Assembly (NCBI GenBank): GCA_045604945.1
Contig: JAZUPA010000139.1
Span: 1 to 30,162 of the forward strand
DNA from: JAISGQ01 sp045604945
Lineage (GTDB): Bacteria > Bacillota > Clostridia > Oscillospirales > Acutalibacteraceae
Length of the DNA stretch: 30,162 nt
Reading direction: 5' to 3'
Shown in pieces: positions 14,077 to 24,400 of this stretch (positions are counted from its first letter, which is position 1; each line of letters opens with the position of its first letter). The notes under the pieces are model-generated. The model searched no databases and was not told where the DNA came from. It worked only from the letters and a program-made list of their open reading frames with translations. Position numbers and translations under genes: made by a program.

Positions 14077-14890
14077 TCTCTGTCTCCTCTTCCTCTTTTT
14101 TTCTTCCTGCCGAAAGCTTCTCTCCTATTCCGCAGAGGAGCAGTATGCCAACGGGTATTATCAGCACAAGGCTTATCCACTGGGAAGTTGAGAACCACAG
14201 AAATGCGCCGCGTATCTCATCGTCTCTGAGGTATTCATTGAAGAAACGGAACACGCCATAGCAAACCATGTACAATCCCGTCAGGGTACCCCTTTTCAGC
14301 ACGCGCTTTGCAGAAAGTATCAGCACCAGACATAGAATCAGGTTGAAGCCTGCTTCGATAAGCTGTGTGGGGATAACCTTATCCGTGGAAGATACCCCTG
14401 TCAGTGCGTTGGTGAATACAATTCCAAACTCTTCCGATTCCTTTCCGTAGCAGCAGCCTGCACAGAAACAGCCTATTCTGCCGAAGGCGTGCGCCAGGGG
14501 GATGCTTGGAATCGCGGCATCAAAATAATCGACAATATTCAGCCTGAAAACACGGCAGTAACCGATAAGACCGAGAGCACCGCCGATAAATCCGCCGTAG
14601 AAAACCAATCCGCTTCCTGCAAGATTGCTGAAATACTCCACAGGGTCATTCAGCAGCAGGTTGAAGTTGCCGCAGTAGAAGTCAAATTCAGTCAGCAGAT
14701 AAAGTATCTTTGCCCCAAGGATGGACACAATGAAAACTATCATTGCCCCTGTGAACATATCGAGTCTTGTTACCCTAGGATTCTTTCCTGCCCTGTACAC
14801 CGCAAGAATCACTGCCAGTATCACTCCGGTAATGATCATCGTGCCGTACATTGGCACTTCAAGTCCGAATATATTTATAAATGGAAGCAT
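14069..14890 (-). CDS. lgt: Prolipoprotein diacylglyceryl transferase family protein
   Basis: Lgt attaches diacylglycerol from phosphatidylglycerol to the lipobox cysteine of prelipoproteins in the membrane. The 273-residue protein has about seven hydrophobic segments and the Lgt signature HAFGRIGCFCAGCCYG (134-149), plus a conserved late RFFNEYLR. The E. coli-type HGG motif reads FYGGFIGG here (97-104), with Tyr in the His place. It is of the GCFxxGCCYG clade, widely annotated as Lgt. The acidic C-terminus (KKEEEETESA) overlaps the rsmE start, and the ATG follows the previous stop with no gap (TAAATG). Two predicted lipoprotein genes elsewhere in the window would be substrates of such an enzyme. 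Confidence 0.87.
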   Translation of the reverse strand: MLPFINIFGLEVPMYGTMIITGVILAVILAVYRAGKNPRVTRLDMFTGAMIVFIVSILGAKILYLLTEFDFYCGNFNLLLNDPVEYFSNLAGSGLVFYGGFIGGALGLIGYCRVFRLNIVDYFDAAIPSIPLAHAFGRIGCFCAGCCYGKESEEFGIVFTNALTGVSSTDKVIPTQLIEAGFNLILCLVLILSAKRVLKRGTLTGLYMVCYGVFRFFNEYLRDDEIRGAFLWFSTSQWISLVLIIPVGILLLCGIGEKLSAGRKKEEEETESA

Positions 14891-15352
14891 TTATTTTTCA
14901 CTCCCGAAGAATTTTTCCAGAAAACCGAATTTGCTCGCCCATTTCTCAAACTTCTCAACATAAGGCTCTACATATTCGTTGGAAACCTCGCTTGCTGCCT
15001 CTCTGACGCAGACACAGGCGAGAGATATGGAGCAGACTGTAACAGCACAGATTATGCTGAACACAAGCGCCATTATCGACAGAACTCCGCTTTTTTTCTT
15101 CTTTCCGAGTATCGCAAAAACTATACCCAGTCCTGCAGGAATCATGCACAGCAGTCTGAGAGAGTTTACCATTTCAAGGGACATGACTCCCAGTACACAG
15201 CATCCCAGCGACAGCAGGGAAAAGATTATATAGGCTGCGGTATCCTTTTTTCTCTTTTTGGCATCGCCGTCTGCGCTGACTGTGCATACTGTCTCTCTGT
15301 ATTCATATGACTGCTGCATATCGGAATTTGTGCTGCCTTTAAGCTGCTTCAT
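14891..15352 (-). CDS. Small integral membrane protein of unknown function
   Basis: The family is not recognised. The 153-residue protein has a polar N-terminus (1-37) with a KKRKK patch, three predicted membrane spans at about 38-58, 64-83 and 89-115, and a charged C-terminal tail containing VEPYVEKFEKWASKFGFLEK (residues 127-146), likely an amphipathic helix. The pattern resembles the DUF4190-like group of small membrane proteins, but this is weak. AGAGGTG lies about 7 nt before the ATG. It heads the unit with lgt and rsmE behind a strong promoter and directly abuts lgt. Confidence 0.75.
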   Translation of the reverse strand: MKQLKGSTNSDMQQSYEYRETVCTVSADGDAKKRKKDTAAYIIFSLLSLGCCVLGVMSLEMVNSLRLLCMIPAGLGIVFAILGKKKKSGVLSIMALVFSIICAVTVCSISLACVCVREAASEVSNEYVEPYVEKFEKWASKFGFLEKFFGSEK

Positions 15353-15386
15353 AATTCTGCACCTCTTTTAAGCATTTGATAGCATA

Positions 15387-15415
15387 ATAATACCATTTAT
15401 GCTGTTTTGTGTCAA
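15387..15415 (-). promoter_or_regulatory. Promoter of the membrane protein-lgt-rsmE operon
   Basis: On the minus strand, TTGACA (15410-15415) and TATTAT (15387-15392) are spaced by 17 bp, about 35 bp before the start codon. Confidence 0.82.
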
Positions 15416-15424
15416 GAAACAGAC

Positions 15425-15460
15425 AATGCAGGTTCCCCCCCGACGGAGGAAACCTGCATT
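15425..15460 (-). terminator. Terminator of the giant adhesin gene
   Basis: AATGCAGGTT and AACCTGCATT form a 10-bp stem, extended inward by C/G-rich pairs, 6 nt beyond the stop codon. On the minus strand it is followed by the moderately T-rich GTCTGTTTCTTG. Confidence 0.7.
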
Positions 15461-15466
15461 TATTGG

Positions 15467-18400
15467 TTATTGTGCTTTGGTCTTTCTGCGTCTGTAAATG
15501 ATAACCGCGCCAAGTGCCAGCATCATCACAAGGGATACAGCTGCGATGGCCGCCACGGCTGAATCGGTTTTGTCTGATGTGTCACCTGTGTTGGGTGCGG
15601 TGTATCCCGGGCTGGGAGTCTTTACTGTTGACACTGTGGATGCCACTCCCTTTACCTCTGCGTTGAATACGGTTGCATTGTTGGTAAAGGATGTGCCTAC
15701 AGTTGAGTCACCTGAGAACAGATAGCTCAGCGCTCCGTCTGCAGATTCCCATGTATCGCCGGGAGCAAGGCTGGGAATTGTAACCTTGTAGCCGACGGAG
15801 GTATCCTGTACAACCACATCGGTGAGATTACAGTTGCCTGTATTGGTTACTATCAGCTTGTAGTAAACCCTTTCACCTGCGGTTACGTTCTTTGAGTTGA
15901 CAGTCTTTGTCAGCTCGATTTCGGGATTGCGCAGGTCAACGGATGCGGAGGATTCCACCTTGTCTGTTTCCTTGGAATCGGCATAGGCTGTATTGACAAG
16001 GCTCTTTCCTTTGTAACCCTCGGGTACAACATAGCTTACATTCAGAATCTTGCTCTCTCCGCTTCTGAGGAGGTCGAAGGTTGCAAGGGCGCTGCCTGCC
16101 TTGCAGGATGCTCCGCCGTATACGACATCCAGAGAATCGGTGACCACAACCTCAGTAAGGTCATCCTTGCCCTTGTTGGTTACGGTTATCAGGTAGGTTA
16201 TATTATCACCCGGTTTTACGATCTTGGCTGTAGTGGTCTTTGAAATTGCAAGAGAGTAATCACGCTCAACATATTCAATAACCTCTACCTCATCGCTTGC
16301 GCTGTCCTCATGTCCGCCGTCAGCAACCGCTGATGCGGTGTTCCAGATCTTATCGCCCACCTTTGCATCCTTCGGAACTTCGTACTCAACATAGAATACT
16401 CTGCTCTCCTCAGGTTCAAGGGTCTCGATGAAGCCTATGACCAGATCGGTAGCGCTTATGTCAGTCGCGCTGATGCTGTCTGCAGAAAGGTCGGTTTCAG
16501 AAAGCTCGCCCTCTGCATCCTTTACATATTCCTTCTGAACACTGACATCAAGCTTCTCTGTGACCACAACATTTTCAAGAACCTCTTCCCCTGTGTTGGT
16601 CACGGTGATAACGTAAAGAATCTTTTCACCTGCGTAGATTTCTTCGCAGTGTGCTTCCTTTGTAACTTCGAGAGCATTGATGTGTATCTTTGTGTGCTCG
16701 GTGGCTTCGTCCTCGGTTTCTCCATCGGGAGTATCAGCTTCCGCCCTTACGGTGTTTGCAACAACATCCTCATCATAGTCCGACGGCACATCATAAATGA
16801 AGGTAAGCCAGAGAACATCGCCCTGCTCGAGCCTGCTGATATTCAGAATATTGTCCTCATCGACCGTCACTTCAACATCCCTGCCGCTTTCAGTCTTTAC
16901 AGGCAGTGTTCCCCACTGTCCCGGCTGAAGGTCTGTTACGGAGATGTTTTCAATAGCTGCATTGCTCTTGTTTGTAACGGCGATTGCATAGGTGAGCTTA
17001 TCACCGGGAGCTGCAACATCAACGTTGGCTTCCTTTGTGATTTCAAGCTCATAGGATGCCTCGGTCACTACGTCGGCTCTGTCTTCAGAAACGGGATTCT
17101 TTCCGTCCTCAGCATCCTTCTTGCTGCTATAGAGAAGGACCACGTTTGTAAAGTCGGTATCGCTGGGTGTACCTGCAGGCACAGTCCACTCAATGCCGCT
17201 CGCCACTACGGTTGAATCGCTTGCAGACACGCTGACAGTCCACTCACCGCCAAGAGCCCATTCGGCATCGGTGTCTTCACCGTTTACCAGCATCTTATCG
17301 GTGATGTAAACATTCTCTGCATCTGCATTTCCTGTGTTGACAACGGTAATATCAAAGTACACCTTATCGCCGGGCTTTGCCTCGACCTTATCGGTGCCGT
17401 TGACCGTCTTGATGATTGACAGCTTCGCCTCAACATTTTCAACAACGATCACATCATTGTCCTCATCCCTGAGCACGTCGTTTCCGCTCTTGTCAATAAT
17501 CTTTGCAGTAGCGTAGTTATCATACTTTGCTCCGTCCTCTGCTGTTTCGGGAACTTCAAAGTAGACTGTTATGCTCTCTGACTGACCGGGATAAAGCACC
17601 GGAATGGTTCTGATTACATTGCCTGCTGCTATGAGGTGGTCGCCTTCGCTGTCCTTTATGATAACATCATAGGTATCATCAATAACAAGGATATTGCCAA
17701 GAACTGTATTGCCCTTATTCTCAACAAGGAGCACAAAGGCTACCTGCTGACCCTTTGCCGCAATCTTGTTTCCGTTCTCATCCGCCTCAAGCTGTGCGGT
17801 CTTGGTGATGGAAAGATGGTCATCTCTGTCAATCTTTACCGTTGCATCATCGGTGATTGCGGGAATATCTGCATCGGAATTGCTGACGGTTGCAGTATTT
17901 ACGAAAACATTTCCGCCTGTGGCAGTATCGGGTATTGTGTACTCAATGGGTGCGCTCTGCCAGCCTTCAACAGGAAGGGTAGTTCCGCACTCATCGGCAA
18001 ATGCCGATACATCGGGCTCGTCAACCTTATTGCCGTTCATATTGAGAATATCTCCAAGGGTCAGGTTCTTTACCTCGTGACCGCAGAGGTTCTCAATTAC
18101 TATCTTATAAAGCACCTTTGTTCCGGGAGCAACGGTTACCTCATCATCCTGCCATGAAGCGCCGTTATCAGCACTTACATACTTTTTCAGAGAATAAAGG
18201 CTGTCATAGCGCTCATAGATAACAACTATCTTTTTGTCGCTGTCGAATACCCCTTCTCTTGCGCTGCTGTCGGATGTGATCTCCCTCTTCACCCATACAA
18301 CCTTGTTTTCGTCGACAATGGTGTCGGGAATCTGAGAATTCACATCGTACTCAGTGCCTCTGCGCTGATCGACCAGAGTGTAGTCGGGCTTCAATTTTGT

Positions 18401-21400
18401 TCCGTCACTGCTCTCTGCGCGGTACTCGATAACAAGATCGTAATGCACATCGGTTTCCACAGTCTCGGAACGGTTTATGCCGCCCGGATACTCAAGCTTT
18501 CTGTCATCTCCGTCGGCATCGCCGTCCCTGTCTGTGTCGGCGGTGGCTTCGGTGATGTATGCGGTGTTGTAATAGACGGCTTTTGCTCCGTCCTTTATTC
18601 TTGCAGTCACTCTGAACTCTGTCTTATCGCCTACTGCAAGCTCGCTGATATTACAGCTCAGAACGCCCGCTGCATGAGATACTCCGTCAGTGGCACTGAC
18701 AAACTCAAGTCCCTCGGGCAAAGTATCGGTTACAAGAATATTGTGAAGATCGAAATCCGTGTTGGGGTTGCTTACCTCAACGGTGTATCTGATCGTATCT
18801 CCTACGAAGGTAAGGGACTTATCCACTTCCTTGTGGATTTCGGGATCTTCGATAATCTTTGTCTCTGCATCGTCGTCCTTGTTGTACTCATGATGCTCAC
18901 GGGTTCCGTCTCCGTCTGTATCGGTATAACCATCAACAAGAACGCCAGTATTGGTATAGGTTCTGACGGTCTCTGATGCTGCCTTTGCGGTAAAGGTAAC
19001 GGCAGTATCGCCCGGTGTCACGGTGGGAATTATCCATGTCACTGTTCCCGATGCAGCATCATAGGTGCCGCCTGTGACAGATATTTCCTCAAGTCCTTCA
19101 GGCACAGCGTCGGTTACCTTTACATCATAAAGAGTATCTGCAGTGTTGTTTGTGACTGTCAGTGTGTAGGTAAGGGTATCGCCGACTCTTGCGGCGCTCT
19201 TATCAACGCTCTTTGTGATGTAGGGATCTGCATCAATCTTTGTTTCCACCTCATTGGAAGGTGTTTCGGGAACGTCGCTTGCAGGAGGTTCTGTACCCTC
19301 AGGCACAGGCTCAAGATAACCGCTTTCGATATATGCGGTGTTCCTGTAAACAAGCTTTGAGCCGTCTGTGATGGTGACCTTCATGGTGATCTCTGCAGTA
19401 TCATATCTGCCCAGAGCAGGTATGTAAACGGTAAGCTCTCTTCCCGAAACAGCTGCATCTGTATCGCCTGCAGCGCCTTCAGGCTTTCCTGCGTTGTAGA
19501 GGACAGATATATTCACTTCACTGTTCGGCACGAATTCCATACCCTCGGGGATGGTATCGGATACTGTGAGGTTATAGAGCGGTGCGCTTGAAGTGTTCTT
19601 CACTCTGACGGTATATGTTATCTCCTGACCGACCGCTGCAAGATGCTTGTCAACAGCCTTTGTAATTTCGGGAGTCATATATACGTCGGTGCGGACGACC
19701 TTGGATTTTACGGATTCATCCGCAGGAGTATCGGGATTGTCCCTGTACTCAACTGTTGTGATCTTATCATCGTTGTCGGGATTGAAGGAGGCAGCACTGA
19801 CGACTGCAAAGTTATCATAAGGTGCCTTTGCGGTTTCAGTTATCTTTGCTCTGACAGTGATAATCTCATCGTCAGAACCTGCGATGCTGTCTATCTTCCA
19901 TGAAAGGGTGCGTCTGTCAGCACCTGCGCTTACTCTGCTGTCAGAGCCTGCCTGTACAAATTCAAGTCCCTCGGGAAGGAGATCGCTGCACTGAACATTG
20001 AGCATCTCAAAGGAGTTGGGGTTTGTCACCGTAATGGTGTAGGTGATGATATAGTCGGTTTCGCTTACGGGTGCAGAAATATATATCTGCCTGTAATCCA
20101 CTTCCTTGTCAATGGTCGGTGCCTTGCACCGGGCGTAAACATAGGTGACTGTTACATCACTGCTGATGTTTCCTTCCTCATCGTCGCTGCTGTCGTCGGC
20201 TCTGTCGATGATTTCAAGGAAGGTGTAGGTCACGCCGTTATTTGTGATATGAGAAAGCTTGCTGCCCTCTTCCACCACATCATAATGGGTTCCCTCGTTG
20301 AGAAGGGTGCTGTAGGGCTTATCGTCACTGTGGATGGTGTTGCCCTCAGTATCAACGTATTTTACTGTTACATCGTACTGTCTGACGATGTCGGTGCTGA
20401 CCTTGTTTGATTCAATGGGATTTCCGCTGTAATCCTGCTCTATGGGTGTTCCGTTTTCTTCGGGAACAAAGTCAGCTGCGGTTATGTATGCAGTATTTTC
20501 ATAAGGCAGCGCTACGGAAATATCCGTTATTTTCGCCCTGACTGAAATCTGCGCATTTCCCTTTGCATCAATGCTGTCAATGCTCCACGCAAGAGTCCTC
20601 TTATCGGATGCAGCGGTAACATTGCCTTCTGAGCTTACAAACTCAAGTCCCTCGGGGAGGGTATCTGTTCCTTCTGCATTTATGAGAGGATAGTCACTGT
20701 TGTTGGTTACAGTAATGGTATAATTGATGTAGTAATTCTTTTTGTCGGGAGTCTCGGAAATGTAAACGGTGCTTGTATCAACCGCCTTTACTACAGAGGG
20801 CTTCTTACATTCAACGTAAACATAGGTTACGGTTACGTCGCCTGTGATGTTTCCGCTCTCATCACCGCTGTTTTCCTTGACCTTATAGAAGGTATAGTTG
20901 ACATCATCCTTTGAAACGGAGGGATACCTGCAGCCCTCATCGATGACGTTATAATACTCATTCTCGGGCAGAAGTGTGCTGTAAGGGATGTTGTCAGGGG
21001 CAAGGGTATTGCCTGAAAGATCCTCATACTTTACTGTCACCTTGTAAGCGGCAAGCTTATTTGTAACTGTCCAGCTGTTTTTGTCCGAAGAATATTCGGG
21101 AGTGTAGAACTCTACAGGCTTTTCGGTTACGGTGTAGGTGATTTCACAGCCGTCACTGTACATGGGAAGCTCTTCCCATGTGTATTCCCAGTTATTGCCC
21201 GCGTCAAGGGTTATCGGAGCGTAGACCTCGGATTTTACGCCCTGCACCTCTGCAACAAGCTGAATTTCAACCTCTGAGGGACGGGCTCCCTTTGCGTTAT
21301 TGCTGTCGCTCCACTCCTTGCCGACCGACACGCTTGTTGTCTGCCAGTCAAGGTCGGGCTTCTCATAGGTCAGCAGGCAGTCGTTGCCGATATAGTTTGT

Positions 21401-24400
21401 GTATGCGACTTCCGCATTCTCATTGGTGACCATGTCAGATGCAGAAACCGCAAATTCGGTATCCTCGCCGTCATTCTGCCACGAGCTGTCTGTTCTGCCC
21501 ATTGCCTGCTCATAAGCGGGGTCTGAGCCTGTGAGATAGACATCGTAGGCAAAGGAATAGTGCTTGCCGGGAACATCGCCTACGTTCCAGACAAATGTCT
21601 TTGTTTCGCTGTCATAGGTGAAATAGTGACCGTTGATTACATAATCCTCAGTGGTTACGGTCATTATTTCTTCGTTTTCTGTAAGCTTTCCGCTTTCGTC
21701 AATATAGGTATGGGTTACCTTTATTCCGTCCGCAAGACTGCTTCCGCTGAAGGTCACTGTCTCGATAATGTCAGCATCGGACAGATATTCGCCCCATGTT
21801 CCGTCGCCTTCTGAATAAACATCGTTGACGGTGATGATAATCTCTGACTTTGTCTCTGTTCCGTTCTTGTTGTAGGGCAGGAGACGAAGCTCATAATTAT
21901 CTCCGATTATATCGGTTACAACCGCATTTTCTGTTGCCCTGATTATGGATTCAGCGATCTTTTCATATTCCGCGTTAAGGGCGCTGTAGTCGGGATTTCC
22001 GTCCTCACCGCTCTTTTCTACGGAATAGTGGTTGCTGTCAAAGGTAGCAACATTCTCAACGATCTTCTTGCGCACAAGACCGAGAAGGTCTTTATCGCTG
22101 CCTGTATGGTTGAATTCATCGGCAAGATTTACGTCAAACTGCTTGCCGTCAACGGAATAGGTGTCATCTTCGGTATAAACACCAAGATAGCCTGTGCCGT
22201 CGCTGTCAAGGTCGAAGCCGACGGATATGATCTCAAATCCCTGCTCCTCAAGTCTCAGCTTTGCCTGAAGCTGACGGCGGAGAGCAAAGTAGCTCCATGA
22301 AGCGGTATTCTTGCTTCTGTCTGAATTGAGCATATAGGACACATAGTTGCCCTCATCAACATTGCCAAAAACAGAGTCCTCACGGCTGTTTGCAAGGTTC
22401 ACGGTGTTGGGCTCGCCGTCTGTCATGAATATTACTATTCTGCGGCGTCCGTCCCATTCCTGAGTGTCTGCGGCTATAGCTTCCTCTGCGCGTTCAAAGG
22501 CAATACCGTAGTTGGTGCCGCCGAGGTTTGAAAGGGTCATACCTGCATCGGTCATGTCAGCTTCAACGGCGTCGCCGGTTGTGTCGTATTCGTAATAACC
22601 GCCGCCTGCGCCCTCTCTTGCGTATACATTGTCATCGGCATCCGCTTTATTGTAAATCAGGTCAATAAGCTCTTCCCTGTTTCCTGTAAAGCCCGATACC
22701 ACTCGGGAGTTTATGCTGTAGTAGCTGCCGTCATCCTTCTTGTCATCGTTTGCAAACTGTACAAGTGCCACACGGCTTTCGGGGCTTGAGGTGAGAAGGG
22801 TATTGACAAAGGTCGCTGCGGATTCTCTGGCTGCATTCAGCTTGTTGTAATTTAAAAGCTGCTCATCTTCAGCCGTGTGAGTTACTCCTTTGTACCCATC
22901 GGGCGCTATTCCCTCTATGGTGCTTGCCTGACTGACAAAGTCACTGCCGCTGATTACTTCTGCCCCTGAAACTGCAGAGGGTTCGTAAAGTGTATATGTA
23001 TTGGTGTCAAACTCATACACACTGTAGTAAGCAATATTCCCGTCCCATGTATATATGGGCTCGGGCTCTTCGTCATAGGGCTTTATGGGATTTTGGGATT
23101 TATCAAGATAACCTGCAGGGATATAGTAGTTATAATAGGCGTAGGTTTCCTCTGAGCTGTCGTTATCGACTACTGTTGCTACATCTGATTTTGTATACAC
23201 AACATCGTGGCGCCAGAAATCCACCATGCTTCGGGATACGTCTATCACCAGCACAACATCAATAGGCTGCTCGCCTGCGATACTGGTAAGGTCAAGCTGA
23301 AGTCTGGCTACGCCTGTTTCATCGTATGCGCTGACATCGGTTGTATCCTTTTCTATCATCACAGAGCCCGGCTGACCTGCTGCAGGGAAATTCTCCGTCA
23401 GACTAGTGTCGGTAAGGGGCTTGCCGTCGTTTATTTCATATTCGTCAAAATTGTAGGTTACGGATGAAGAATAGGTCATGGGAATGGTGTCACTGACCTT
23501 TACGGTCAAACCTGCTCCTGCGTAGGCGGTGCAGGTGAAGGTTACTTCACCCTCGGAATATACTCTCACCCAGCCTGTATCGGAAATTTCTGCGATTTCA
23601 GGATTACTGGATTTCCATGTATAGGAAATCTCAGGGAAATCCATTTCGGGAATTACTACTGTTTCCAGATACATATGGTCAACGTGGCCGCCGCTGATGC
23701 CGGAATTCATCAGCAGTCCGTTTGATACTCTGAGGGTATTGGCAAACATGTGACCTGTGCCGGTCATTTTGAGAATTTCGGTTGTAACTCCGTTGAGGCT
23801 TTGCTCGCCGTTGTCGCCGAAAATGATAAGCTGAGCATCAGAGGGTGAATAAACTCCCTCGTCAGCGGTAATAGCAGTGACAGTCGCCTGTGTATTCCTT
23901 GCCCCGACTGTAAGCGCCATATTCTCATCGGTTTCGGGGATAAGTATATACTGCTTGATAAGTCCTTCTTCAACGCTCGCTTCCGCAGTGTGTTCAACTA
24001 TCTTCCAGATGAATCTGTCTTCGCTTATACAAGCATTTCCGCTGTCATCCACAGCAACGTACCCTACATTGCCGTTTCGATAATAGTCATAGGAACGGAT
24101 ATAGTAATATGTTCCGCTTTCCGCTTCCCATACGCTGTCATTGCCTGTTGCTCTGACTGTACCCTCTTCACCGGTTGGAAGCTTGTTTGAAAGCTTTGTT
24201 GCCTCGATCTTATTTCCTGTGGGTACTGTTACAAGGTCTTTTATAGACTCGTAATAATTCACATCATCGCCGTAATAGGCAAGCTTCAGATCATTGACCC
24301 AGGATGCAAGTGCTTCATTGTCAAGGGGATCGAGATCAAACTCATTGCCCTCCAGCTTGCTGCTGCCTGCAGGGGCAACGGCAGAATCGTCACAGTTATA

